The position numbers and the translations under genes were made by a program. A stretch of DNA of 37,583 nt, taken from positions 1 through 37,583 of IMG/VR virus record IMGVR_UViG_3300009488_000039. One strand, written 5' to 3'. Below the pieces are notes generated by a model. That model was given only the letters and a program-made list of their open reading frames with translations, was not told the origin of the DNA and did no database searches. Source of the DNA: a virus. Shown here piece by piece: positions 23,000-30,233 of the stretch (its first letter is position 1; every line of letters starts with the position of its first letter).

Positions 23000-25900
23000 T
23001 ACTGTACCCTCTCGACCGTCAGGATCGTCCGAACCGCTTCAAACTGTCCTGAGTCACCGCCGGGAATTTCTGTCTTTCTAAGCTGCAGTGTAACAAAATC
23101 GTTGGCTGTAAGATTGACGTAGAACGTAGTGCCGACATGACAGTTAAAGTTTTCGGAATCAAGCGACGTATCGCGGAATGAACCTTGCTGCGCGATAGAC
23201 CCCGGAACCTCTACGCCCGTGTCGTTTACGCGAACTCGACCGTCAGCGGTAATCAGCACACTGCCCGAGGAGATTGAGTTTTCGACATCGACTTCCCAGC
23301 CAATCTTGTAAAGGCCGGTTGTCTTGGCGACGATCCTATCGGTAACGGCGTCATGCTCGATCTCAGTGTCGTCGGATTCAACGTCTGTCGTATCGAGCGT
23401 GACATCGACGTAGGAGGTCGTGAGTATCAGGTCTGTCGTGCGACGAGCCTGTACTACATCGTTTACGACAACGGTTGGTATCTCTGATACGAAGGCCAGA
23501 GTCTCTGCACCTTGCAGGATACGTCCTGAAAGGCCAGTGATATTCCAATCGACTGTGGTCGTGAACGCGGTGAGGAAATCAGTCAGGTCGTGGCTGAACT
23601 CTGCGAAATCGGTATCGTCGGAGCTAGATATGCGGAAGGTGTATCCGTCGCGTAACCACATCCTATCTGCATCGTGGTCAAGCTCCCACTTTATGTTGGC
23701 ACCTTGGAAGATTGAGAACGCAGAAGTAGTAGGAGTACAAAGAAGTTGCAGGTCCGCGCCATTAAATAAGAACGACCAATCATTGCCTGTGCCGAACTGG
23801 ATACCAGTATTGTCAACCCAACCCCAAGTATTAGTAAGGGTCTCAGCGGAGGCTATCCTACCAAAGATTGTGCCATCCGTGATTTGAGATTCAAGGATAG
23901 TTAGAGCTGCTTCGTGCTGCGTAACGGCGCTTTCAGGCACATTCGCATCTGGAATGTCATCCCAGACAACTGCAGCGGTGAGATCATTGGCCTCGGCCCC
24001 TGCCAACTCGGACTGATAAGCATAGGTCTCAGCGCCTTGTTCCAATCGGCCTGTAGCGTGATCGAATAGAATGTTCGTGGCTCCTACTACTGCCAGTACG
24101 ACATCTCCATCGACTCCTGCGCCTGCTCCTGCACCACCTGTGATTACAGCGTCGCCACCGTCGCCATCAGAAGCGGCACTGACACCAGCACCACCCGTGA
24201 CTTCTGCATCGCCGCCATCGCCGCCATTATCGCCGCCGACACCACCGATGACCCGGCCTATTCCGCCAGTATTAGCGCCATTGCCGCCGACACCACCTAC
24301 TACCGCAGCTATACCACCGATACCGCCGCCAACTGAGCGACCGGCTTCTATTGTAGCCGTACCTCCGTCGCCGCCACCGCCAGTGCCGTTGCCTCCCATC
24401 GCTAGGAAGTCACCGCCGTCATCACCTGATCCACTTGCGTTACCGCAAAGGAGTGAAATATCACCGCCCTCTGCACCACCGCCTGCACCGTTGGTTGCTT
24501 CGATTACGACACTGCCGCCCTTCGCTCCACTAGCACCACTTGCGCCTGCTCTTAGTGTCAGGGTACCGCCAATGCCACTGGCGTCGGAGCCAGCCGTAAT
24601 ACTAAGGTCCAGCGAAGTGGTATCGAGGTTGGCAATGTCGAAACCGTTTGTATCCAGATCAGCGCCGAGCTGGGGCGTCGTATCCTCGACTATATTCTCA
24701 AGGTATGCCCCAAGATCGCTGATTTGCGATTCGGTGATCGAGATTGCTGCCTGAGTGAAATGCTCAGAGGCAAGGAAATTTGTGAGCGCATCGTGGTCGA
24801 TTGCGGCTTCGTGCTGCGTAACCGAACTCTCAGTGATGTTGCCGTCGGGGACATTTGCCCAAACGACAGCGGCGGTGAGATCGTTCGTTTCAGTAAACGA
24901 TGTGAGATAGGCTTGAAGGTCGCTAATATCTGCTTCGACCAATGCTCGACCAACATATCCGGTAGTGCCATTCGCGAGCAAGGCAAAGCGATTTGTATTC
25001 GTGGCGCTTACGACATCTGAAAGATCAGCGAGTTCTTCGCCGGTAATATCGAGCAGGTATGACTGTAGATCACTGATCTGTGACTCGGTAATCGTTAGCG
25101 CAGCTTCGTGCTGTGTAACGGCACTCTCAGGTACGTTTACGTCAGGGATGTTGTCCCATGTGACTGAAGCGGTAAGGTCGTTGATCTCAGAAGTATGCCC
25201 AAGATCGGAAATCTGGCTCTCGGTAATCGTCAGTGCGGCTTCGTGCTGTGTAACCGAACTTTCCGTAATATTCAGATCAGGAACATTCGCCCAGACGACA
25301 GCTGCGGTGAGATCGTTTAGCTCTGCAAGCAGGTACGACTGCAGATCAGAAATTTGCGATTCGGTGATCGTCAGTGCGGCTTCGTGCTGTGTAACCGCAC
25401 TCTCTGGCACGTTTACGTCGGGGATGTCATCCCACGTAACAGACGCGGTGAGGTCATTAACCTCTGTAACGCCACCAGCAGATGCAAGGCCGGTCGTGAT
25501 CAAAATTACGTCGTCGTTCTGTCCCGGCTCGGTACCTTCCTCAATTACGGATTGTATGCCGAATGTGCGGTAAACGCCGTTGTCCGTGCTGCTGCTAATC
25601 TCGATCATTACGAAATTAGCGGCGTCGGTTTGGTCCTGTATAAATAGCGCAGAACCGTCCTGAAGCAAAAGTTCGAGGAACGTCGAAACGTCTACGCCAC
25701 CTTCATTCGTCTCATGGAGATAGAACTCGGTAGCTAGCGAAATATTCGCGTTATTGAACCTGATTTGCCCAGTGGCCGGTGGCGCAGTCGTCTCAGTCCG
25801 ATATTTCCAAATTCCGAGTCCGGAAACACCTATTGTATGGGCGAGGTCGGAAATTTGGCTTTCGGTGATCGTAAGAGCGGCTTCGTGCTGCGTGACCGCG

Positions 25901-26283
25901 CTTTCGGGCACATTTACGTCCGGAATATCGTCCCAAACGACGGCGGCGGTCAGGTCGTTCGCTTCGGTGAGCAAATACGCCTGTAAATCGGAAATTTGGC
26001 TTTCGGTGATCGTGAGAGCGGCTTCGTGTTGGGTAACGGCGCTCTCGGGTACGTTCGCGTCCGGAATATCGTCCCAAACGACTGCGGCGGTGAGGTCATT
26101 GGCTTCGACAAGCAGGTAGGACTGAAGGTCGGTGATCTGGGACTCGGTGATCAGCAGCGCGAGCTGCATGACATCCATATCTACATGTTTATCCTCGACA
26201 TCGCCAGACTGGCGAACAATGAACTTGTCCGTCTGGGCAGCTGTTACTACAGGGTCTAGCTCGGGGATTCGCTTGTTAGCCAT
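22999..26283 (-). CDS. Long repeat tail fibre, 1094 aa
   Basis: The fibre starts MANKRIPELDPVVTAAQTDK, the common ELDP/IPELP-type virion-attachment start. Seven copies follow of a 28-residue unit built on NDLTAxVxWxxxPDxNxxES plus SVTQHEA, alternating with eight copies of TITESQISDLQxYL (together about residues 40-800, interrupted). A Gly/Ala-rich block (about 600-740, GGDGGDAEVTGGAG-like turns) lies before the last repeat. The C-terminal 150 residues look like a C1q/TNF-type beta domain (GLYKIGWEVDVENSISSGSV, NLTANDFVTLQLRKTE). It is probably the main receptor-binding fibre. A strong promoter lies just upstream. Confidence 0.8.
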   Translation of the reverse strand: MANKRIPELDPVVTAAQTDKFIVRQSGDVEDKHVDMDVMQLALLITESQITDLQSYLLVEANDLTAAVVWDDIPDANVPESAVTQHEAALTITESQISDLQAYLLTEANDLTAAVVWDDIPDVNVPESAVTQHEAALTITESQISDLAHTIGVSGLGIWKYRTETTAPPATGQIRFNNANISLATEFYLHETNEGGVDVSTFLELLLQDGSALFIQDQTDAANFVMIEISSSTDNGVYRTFGIQSVIEEGTEPGQNDDVILITTGLASAGGVTEVNDLTASVTWDDIPDVNVPESAVTQHEAALTITESQISDLQSYLLAELNDLTAAVVWANVPDLNITESSVTQHEAALTITESQISDLGHTSEINDLTASVTWDNIPDVNVPESAVTQHEAALTITESQISDLQSYLLDITGEELADLSDVVSATNTNRFALLANGTTGYVGRALVEADISDLQAYLTSFTETNDLTAAVVWANVPDGNITESSVTQHEAAIDHDALTNFLASEHFTQAAISITESQISDLGAYLENIVEDTTPQLGADLDTNGFDIANLDTTSLDLSITAGSDASGIGGTLTLRAGASGASGAKGGSVVIEATNGAGGGAEGGDISLLCGNASGSGDDGGDFLAMGGNGTGGGGDGGTATIEAGRSVGGGIGGIAAVVGGVGGNGANTGGIGRVIGGVGGDNGGDGGDAEVTGGAGVSAASDGDGGDAVITGGAGAGAGVDGDVVLAVVGATNILFDHATGRLEQGAETYAYQSELAGAEANDLTAAVVWDDIPDANVPESAVTQHEAALTILESQITDGTIFGRIASAETLTNTWGWVDNTGIQFGTGNDWSFLFNGADLQLLCTPTTSAFSIFQGANIKWELDHDADRMWLRDGYTFRISSSDDTDFAEFSHDLTDFLTAFTTTVDWNITGLSGRILQGAETLAFVSEIPTVVVNDVVQARRTTDLILTTSYVDVTLDTTDVESDDTEIEHDAVTDRIVAKTTGLYKIGWEVDVENSISSGSVLITADGRVRVNDTGVEVPGSIAQQGSFRDTSLDSENFNCHVGTTFYVNLTANDFVTLQLRKTEIPGGDSGQFEAVRTILTVERVQ
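23880..26170 (-). repeat. Dispersed repeats within the long fibre gene
   Basis: Near-identical segments encoding NDLTAAVVWDDIPD (seven copies) and TITESQISDL (eight copies) recur here, separated by variable inserts and the Gly-rich block at about 24.0-24.6 kb. Copies differ mostly by synonymous or single changes, so homologous recombination between them could add or remove fibre segments. Confidence 0.75.
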
Positions 26284-26309
26284 CTGGGTCCGCTCGTTGG
26301 TCTTTCTGC

Positions 26310-26337
26310 ATTATAGGGTATTGGGAGCCGAGGTCAA
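26310..26337 (-). promoter_or_regulatory. Sigma70-type promoter for the long fibre operon
   Basis: On the minus strand TTGACC (26337-26332), a 16-bp spacer and TATAAT (26315-26310), a perfect -10. It fills the 54-bp gap before the fibre start codon at 26283. It is one of two promoters with 16-bp spacing in the fibre region. Confidence 0.7.
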
Positions 26338-27345
26338 TCATCCGAAGACCTTCATTTCCTGATTGCTGCCACCAGCGTTCTGATCCTGCTGCACAAAAAG
26401 GTCGCCGGTAGCAGGCCGCAGGAATAACCCTCTCGGTATCGCCAGCGTCGTCGGTAGATTCACGTTGGGTCCGGTTACAAAACTTCCCGACGTAGAAACA
26501 TCGAATGGAGTACTGCAGTCCCACTGGCAGAGTAAATTCCCCGACGTGATGCTATACCACCTTGTTCCGTCGGATGAAAATGCCATGCTGATTGAACGAC
26601 CACCTGCATCAACTGTCGAGTCGAATGTCTGTATGGGCGTACTGTTAAAAGTAGTTAGGTCGAACGGTACGGTAAGCGCATAGGCGTTGACTATTCCGCC
26701 AAGGCGGTCAATATATATGACGAGTCCATCCGGCTTCCAATGCATATTGAACTCGCCACCGGGTAACGACGTGACGCTTCCAATCACTGCACCAAGAACA
26801 GTCGAGTCGAATGGAGTAGCCGACTGATCCCACTGATCGATCCGGCGGAAGCTACTGAACCATCGTCGGAGCATTGTCAGTCTTGTGCCGTCAGGACTCC
26901 ACTCGAATGTTCGAGCCAGACTTCCGCCGAGCAGTTGGTCCGATAAATGTGTCCAGTCACCGGGCGTGATCGACCATGCGGGAGACACGTCGTACTGCTT
27001 GAAACTAGCAAAAGCAGACGGATTATCGCGCCATGTCCATACACGAGTACCATCGGGTTTCCAATCCCAATCGTACCGGATCGAACCGGAAATACTCTCC
27101 GGATTGTTCCGCACCTGCAGTTGAACCATGCTGGCGACAGACTTGGGCGGGGGAATCGCAAAGAATGCGCCGCCGTCGATCCGGAGCGGCGGAGAAAGAT
27201 CGCTGGTCAGAAGTTTGCTTTGGTCGTTGTCGTTAATAAGTAGGTTGCACTCCCCGAGACCGGGAAGGGCACTGGCCGGAGTTCTGCGGCGACGTAGTAT
27301 CCGATCTTCGAGCGGATTACGTCTCTGGGGCCAAATCGAACTCAT
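26338..27345 (-). CDS. Beta-propeller-like protein, probable receptor-binding or tail protein, 335 aa
   Basis: The 335-aa protein has a basic N-terminus (WPQRRNPLEDRILRRRRTP). It then has a series of blade motifs: DWKPDGTRVWTW, EWSPDGTRLTML, HWKPDGLVIYI, FSSDGTRWYSI and LRPATGDLFV, each with the xPDGTRxxx turn of WD40/PD40-type propellers, with QWDQSATPFDST and QWDCSTPFDVST between. About five to six blades fit. It lies between two structural-type genes and upstream of the long fibre, so a virion-surface role is likely. Ligand unknown. Confidence 0.65.
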   Translation of the reverse strand: MSSIWPQRRNPLEDRILRRRRTPASALPGLGECNLLINDNDQSKLLTSDLSPPLRIDGGAFFAIPPPKSVASMVQLQVRNNPESISGSIRYDWDWKPDGTRVWTWRDNPSAFASFKQYDVSPAWSITPGDWTHLSDQLLGGSLARTFEWSPDGTRLTMLRRWFSSFRRIDQWDQSATPFDSTVLGAVIGSVTSLPGGEFNMHWKPDGLVIYIDRLGGIVNAYALTVPFDLTTFNSTPIQTFDSTVDAGGRSISMAFSSDGTRWYSITSGNLLCQWDCSTPFDVSTSGSFVTGPNVNLPTTLAIPRGLFLRPATGDLFVQQDQNAGGSNQEMKVFG

Positions 27346-27713
27346 TAGTCAACTTGCTCTGCTTGGAAAACACCCGGACTCGATTCCTCAATTACTGACA
27401 TGTGCGTGAAGGGCAGATCATTGCCGCTGTCTATCGGCACGGGGACAATCTGAACTCCTGCCAAAAACAAGCGCGATGCGTCATTGCCAATCGTCGCTGT
27501 TGCGACAACTGTGCCATCGCCGAACGCTACGTACACGTTCTCAGTAGCCGTAATCTCGATCAGTTCGGTGCCGGTGGGTAGTTGGATCAATTCAGCAGCC
27601 GGACCAGTAGTTACTCCGACTCGTTGACCTGTCCAGCGCGTGACCTGAAGCGCCTGACTGGATTTTGTTCCGAAGACATAATCTTCGTTTGCTACATCTC
27701 GTTTGAGGGACAT
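27345..27713 (-). CDS. Small beta-rich protein, possible virion decoration protein, 122 aa
   Basis: The 122-aa protein (MSLKRDVANEDYVFGTKSSQ) is beta-rich with a central IEITATENVYVAFGDGTVVA and LFLAGVQIVPVP. This pattern is common in small phage tail or decoration proteins. It is joined by TAATG to the propeller gene and preceded by a consensus promoter. It is probably a structural protein. Not assigned to a family. Confidence 0.55.
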   Translation of the reverse strand: MSLKRDVANEDYVFGTKSSQALQVTRWTGQRVGVTTGPAAELIQLPTGTELIEITATENVYVAFGDGTVVATATIGNDASRLFLAGVQIVPVPIDSGNDLPFTHMSVIEESSPGVFQAEQVD

Positions 27714-27745
27714 GGGGGTATCGCCTGAGAACTATTGGTTCCTCG

Positions 27746-27773
27746 ATTATAGATGGTTCGCGGGCGCTGTCAA
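27746..27773 (-). promoter_or_regulatory. Consensus sigma70 promoter with a dyad over the -35 box
   Basis: On the minus strand TTGACA (27773-27768), 16-bp spacer, TATAAT (27751-27746): both hexamers are perfect. The -35 box lies at the centre of an inverted repeat GGGCG/CGCCC (27762-27778), a possible operator. It precedes the 122-aa, propeller and perhaps fibre genes. Just upstream, GGCCCTAA is repeated in tandem (27783-27798). Confidence 0.8.
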
Positions 27774-27794
27774 CGCCCCACAGGCCCTAAGGCC

Positions 27795-27998
27795 CTAATT
27801 CTTTTCGAGCGCATTCATGTCCACGCACATCACGTTGTCGAACCGGAGTTCGCCGGGGATTTCCAAGTCAAAGAGATTCAGGGCCGTTGCAACGCATATG
27901 TCAAAAGATTCCATCGGTTGCTTTTGTGGCATGAGCGACTCGTTCCCCTGCGCGGAGATTGTCACGACCATGTACCAAAGTACCCAAGCAGTTTCCAT
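27795..27998 (-). CDS. Small exported/membrane protein, paralogue family member, 67 aa
   Basis: The protein starts METAWVLWYMVVTIS, has a central MESFDICVATAL and FDNVMCVDMNAL near the end, the same layout as the two small proteins at 21770-22215. GAGG lies 7 nt before the ATG. It is the first minus-strand gene at the divergence point, so it would be transcribed first in the leftward direction. Opposite-strand frames here look like shadows. Function unknown. Confidence 0.55.
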   Translation of the reverse strand: METAWVLWYMVVTISAQGNESLMPQKQPMESFDICVATALNLFDLEIPGELRFDNVMCVDMNALEKN

Positions 27999-28033
27999 AT
28001 ACGTGTCCTCAACCTATATTTCGTTCGGGGATT

Positions 28034-28054
28034 ATAGCCTCTGGGCTATTTTTT
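28034..28054 (+). terminator. Plus-strand rho-independent terminator in the divergent region
   Basis: ATAGCC pairs with GGCTAT around TCTG and is followed by a T run (28049-28054). It works only for rightward transcripts, yet no plus gene lies to its left, so it may block antisense transcription entering from the left. Its left arm overlaps the TATAAT of the leftward promoter candidate. Confidence 0.6.
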
Positions 28055-28245
28055 ACCTACATATATTCGGAAGTGCTGGTATTTTTGTCCGGTTGTCAAT
28101 CGACAACTAGAGCCGGGGGGCCGTGGGCGCATTGTGTGGGTATATAAAGCCCACTATTCATTTTTAGTAGCTGCGTATGTGAACTACCTAAACACACGCA
28201 TGGGGGTGGCCCCCCCTTGGCCCGGTACCCCACCCCCCGACGGAC

Positions 28246-28260
28246 TTACACACTGTGTAA
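28246..28260. promoter_or_regulatory. Dispersed palindrome, copy 1 (C centre)
   Basis: TTACACACTGTGTAA, perfect 7-bp arms with one central base, followed by C. It lies 53 nt before the start of the 182-aa gene, with a second palindrome and a hairpin in between. Confidence 0.8.
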
Positions 28261-28313
28261 CATCGTTCCTAGGAACCGTACTATGAGAGTACGGTAGCCA
28301 ACAGGAGGATGAT

Positions 28314-28862
28314 ATGGCTAAGGCAAAGAAGGAAGCGCCAAAGGTAAGCAAGGGTGCAACGAGAGTTGCAAACACGATTGCCAAAGTGTTTGGCGCAGTT
28401 GCAAAGCAGGGCAATGTGATTACACAGTGTGTAACTTCATTGGTCACAGTGTATGGCGGCAACGCTGTACCAAAGCAGGACGTGAATGCGATAGCCGACA
28501 CGGTTGCGCGTTTGCGTGGGTGGAGCGCCGTAAGCATGGCGGCTCGCAAGTCCGAGGTACGCAAGATCGTTCGGCAGTATCCGCGCATTGCGGAAGCGGT
28601 TGATCGGTACACGGACACCCATGATTCATTCACGTGGCACACTGCCATGCGATTGATCACGTGTCTGCATCGCGAACCGGCGCTTAACAAAGCGTTGGCA
28701 TTGATGGACGCAAGCAACGCGGCAAAGCAAATCACGCCGCTCAAAGCTACGGGTTCTTCAATCTCGCGAATCATGAACCTTGATGTACGTGCGGGGAGTC
28801 GGCTCGCTGGTTTCCAGAACGACTTGGAGACTCTGGCCTTCAAGCACTCAATCAAGTGGTAG
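28314..28862 (+). CDS. First rightward gene: basic helical protein, 182 aa, unknown
   Basis: AGGAGG lies 5 nt before the ATG. The protein has a Lys/Ala-rich start (MAKAKKEAPKVSKGATRVAN), then helices throughout (QDVNAIADTVARLRGWSAVS, RKSEVRKIVRQYPRIAEAVD), one Cys in ITQCVT encoded by a copy of the dispersed palindrome, and a basic end. It has its own leader full of palindromes and its own strong terminator (28870-28897), so it forms a single-gene unit at the divergence point. A DNA-binding or regulatory role is a reasonable guess, but there is no helix-turn-helix I can identify. Confidence 0.75.
   Translation: MAKAKKEAPKVSKGATRVANTIAKVFGAVAKQGNVITQCVTSLVTVYGGNAVPKQDVNAIADTVARLRGWSAVSMAARKSEVRKIVRQYPRIAEAVDRYTDTHDSFTWHTAMRLITCLHREPALNKALALMDASNAAKQITPLKATGSSISRIMNLDVRAGSRLAGFQNDLETLAFKHSIKW
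28420..28434. promoter_or_regulatory. Dispersed palindrome, copy 2 (G centre, inside the 182-aa gene)
   Basis: TTACACAGTGTGTAA inside the coding region, read as I-T-Q-C-V-T. It is about 107 bp into the gene, far from any start codon of its own. Confidence 0.75.
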
Positions 28863-28869
28863 GTAGATC

Positions 28870-28897
28870 GCCCCGGTTTCGACCGGGGCTTTCTTTT
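28870..28897 (+). terminator. Rho-independent terminator after the 182-aa gene
   Basis: GCCCCGGT and ACCGGGGC form an 8-bp stem closed by a stable TTCG tetraloop, followed by TTTCTTTT. It lies 7 bp after the stop codon. Confidence 0.9.
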
Positions 28898-28936
28898 GCC
28901 TACACGTGTGAGATCAGACAAACCTCATAACAGATG

Positions 28937-28952
28937 TTACACAGGTGTGTAA
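28937..28952. promoter_or_regulatory. Dispersed palindrome, copy 3 (variant with GG centre)
   Basis: TTACACAGGTGTGTAA: both 7-bp arms are intact but the centre has two bases, so half-site spacing is one base longer. No gene starts within 400 bp to the right. Confidence 0.65.
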
Positions 28953-29139
28953 CTTAGGAGGCGATGATGCGATGGGATTAAAACCCCCCGGCCCCAAGGC
29001 TTGACACGTGGTAGTTGAGGGGCCGTTATCATCGCAGCTACGTGGCAGGCTACTACTACACTGCGCGTGGACAAAGTGGACAAGGTGGACGTATCAGAGG
29101 CGGCAAAAACGTGATAGTATCAGTAGTTGTAGCTATTAA

Positions 29140-29265
29140 GTCTATAAAGTCCAATAGTAATAGAGAAGAACCCCCGTTTTGCTGCTTGGCCGAGGGGAGA
29201 TAGGTGCCTGACGTAAAATGTATGTGTCTATATCTGTTCACCAGAAACACGTGGACTTTATAGAC
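29140..29265. repeat. 13-bp inverted repeat enclosing 100 bp
   Basis: GTCTATAAAGTCC at 29140-29152 and its exact complement GGACTTTATAGAC at 29253-29265. A 13-bp perfect match at this distance is unlikely by chance. It may form the base of a structured RNA, or be a pair of protein sites. Confidence 0.65.
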
Positions 29266-29353
29266 ATGATGCGCCAAGGCCCCACGGCCCATCACATTAC
29301 GCGGCCAAAGGACATGGACGCACGTCCACTTCGTCCATCAACGCACACGAAAC

Positions 29354-29368
29354 TTACACACTGTGTAA
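29354..29368. promoter_or_regulatory. Dispersed palindrome, copy 4 (C centre)
   Basis: TTACACACTGTGTAA, 14 nt before the ATG of the 75-aa gene and directly abutting its AGGAG ribosome site. Confidence 0.8.
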
Positions 29369-29382
29369 CTAGGAGAACACGC

Positions 29383-29610
29383 ATGAGAAGCATAGATAGT
29401 GAAATGGTATTCGTCGGGCTGAGCCAAGACGACGCTGATGAACTGATCGCAGAACTGGATCACAACGATCATGGGTTCACCGCGCTGGGCGAGAGAATCA
29501 AGGCCCGCATCGAAGGACACCGCACGTTCCTCAAGGCTGTGACTGCGGGTGACGACGATCTCATCGCAGCGGCGGATCGCTCCATGCTCGAACTGTACCC
29601 AGAGAAGTAG
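29383..29610 (+). CDS. Small acidic helical protein, 75 aa
   Basis: AGGAG lies 7 nt before the ATG (MRSIDSEMVFVGLSQDDADE). The protein is helical and acidic (DELIAELDHNDHGFTALGER, FLKAVTAGDDDLIAAADRSM). It is the first gene of the long rightward series and has palindrome copy 4 immediately upstream. The pattern resembles small phage early proteins of unknown function. Confidence 0.7.
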   Translation: MRSIDSEMVFVGLSQDDADELIAELDHNDHGFTALGERIKARIEGHRTFLKAVTAGDDDLIAAADRSMLELYPEK

Positions 29611-29619
29611 GAGAATCGT

Positions 29620-29934
29620 ATGCCAAGCTACGAGATAGACTTGCGAGGCGGACACCAATCCAACATACATGCGGCGAGGCGATGGTGCCGACTGGACAGC
29701 ATGATCATGGAAATGATCTACCAGTTCAGGCAGGACTTGTTATACGAGTATGCAACAGTCCTATCATCCTACCGGGCGTCTCTGCGATGGCGCATAAAGG
29801 AACAGAACCATTGGACCATTGAACTGCTGGCCGATGAGTGGGAGGCGTTATCACTCGGGCTGCGGCACGCTCACGCCCCGCATGGGTTCATGAGCATGTA
29901 TCAGTGGTTGAATCTCAAGAAGGTGGAGGCATGA
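29620..29934 (+). CDS. Protein of unknown function, 104 aa
   Basis: AGGAG precedes the ATG by 6 nt. The protein is helical with many aromatic residues (MIMEMIYQFRQDLLYEYATV, ELLADEWEALSLGLRHAHAP, FMSMYQWLNLKK). It overlaps the next gene as ATGA. No family was recognised. Confidence 0.65.
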   Translation: MPSYEIDLRGGHQSNIHAARRWCRLDSMIMEMIYQFRQDLLYEYATVLSSYRASLRWRIKEQNHWTIELLADEWEALSLGLRHAHAPHGFMSMYQWLNLKKVEA

Positions 29935-30233
29935 GTCCGGTAGTTGAGCAATGGTTCGTCACCTGCCTGTTCGTCATTGGGCCGCAAGGCGAGCGCAGCT
30001 GGCACACGTACTTGGAGGACGCTGAGTATTTCTTTAAGAACTTCATCCCTAACGGCTCCGGCTGTGGATGGTACGCGCATTGGTACACGACTTGGGTAGA
30101 TGAACTGAAGGAGAAGGCAAGTGGGAATGCGACAGACTCGACGATTGCAGCGCGTAGAACGCGCACGAGAGATATATGTCGGGACGTTATTGGCAGTGGG
30201 ATTGCCGAGGCGCATGTTAGACCTGACTGCTAA
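29931..30233 (+). CDS. Small aromatic-rich protein, 100 aa
   Basis: The start overlaps the previous stop as ATGA, with GGTGGAG just before. Residues 1-63 (PVVEQWFVTCLFVIGPQGER, EYFFKNFIPNGSGCGWYAHW, TTWVDELKEKA) look like a real protein and resemble the pattern of the W-containing small proteins further right. The last 37 residues overlap the next gene by 113 bases in another frame and are Thr/Arg-rich, so the true end may be affected by a sequence change or the overlap may be genuine. Confidence 0.55.
   Translation: MSPVVEQWFVTCLFVIGPQGERSWHTYLEDAEYFFKNFIPNGSGCGWYAHWYTTWVDELKEKASGNATDSTIAARRTRTRDICRDVIGSGIAEAHVRPDC

Larger units (their letters stand above)
27999..28313. other. Divergent control region between leftward and rightward genes
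   Basis: The 315-bp gap has no gene. It holds, from the left: a TATAAT on the minus strand (28036-28031) that could start the leftward genes; a plus-strand terminator (28034-28054); a dyad GTTGTC-N4-GACAAC (28092-28107); TATATAAA within a GTGGG/CCCAC dyad (28135-28160 area); a GC-rich inverted repeat GGGGGTGG/CCACCCCC (28202-28209, 28230-28237); the first 15-bp palindrome (28246-28260); the perfect palindrome GTTCCTAGGAAC (28265-28276); and a hairpin CCGTACT/AGTACGG (28276-28294). No convincing rightward -35/-10 pair was found, so a phage-specific promoter is possible. Confidence 0.7.
28898..29382. other. 485-bp non-coding region rich in repeats (possible origin, RNA or control region)
   Basis: No convincing gene is present: short frames on both strands lack ribosome sites. 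It holds a variant palindrome (28937-28952); TTGACA (29001-29006) with TATCAT 20 bp on, a poor promoter; tandem GTGGACAA-type 9-nt repeats (29068-29094); the palindrome TGATAGTATCA (29112-29122); and GTCTATAAAGTCC (29140-29152), repeated in inverted orientation as GGACTTTATAGAC (29253-29265), 100 bp apart. It ends with palindrome copy 4. An untranslated RNA or a replication origin would fit; neither is shown. Confidence 0.65.

Noticed and set aside
24071-24754. 227-aa plus-strand Pro/Ala/Ser-rich frame
   Set aside because: It is the complement of the Gly/Ala-rich block of the long fibre; proline runs on the opposite strand are a codon artefact.
25100-25400. Repeated CTGTGTAAC half-sites in the long fibre gene
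   Set aside because: They are the reverse complement of the codons for VTQ in the VTQHEA repeat. The second arm of the palindrome is missing, so they are a by-product of the protein repeat.
28092-28147. Rightward sigma70 promoter using TTGTCA and TATAAA
   Set aside because: The two boxes are too far apart for a sigma70 promoter, and each alone has no partner at 16-18 bp.
28246-28260. DnaA boxes as explanation for the palindromes
   Set aside because: DnaA boxes are TTATNCACA. The sites lack the T at position four and are symmetric, so they do not fit.
28184-28921. 245-aa minus-strand frame opposite the 182-aa gene
   Set aside because: It runs antisense through a gene with a strong ribosome site and terminator, and through the palindromes; it has no ribosome site and its composition is Ser/Arg/Thr-rich like a shadow frame.
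29015-29295. Short frames in the 485-bp gap (62 aa plus, 79 aa minus)
   Set aside because: Neither has a ribosome site, and both cross the inverted repeats; composition does not resemble the neighbouring proteins.
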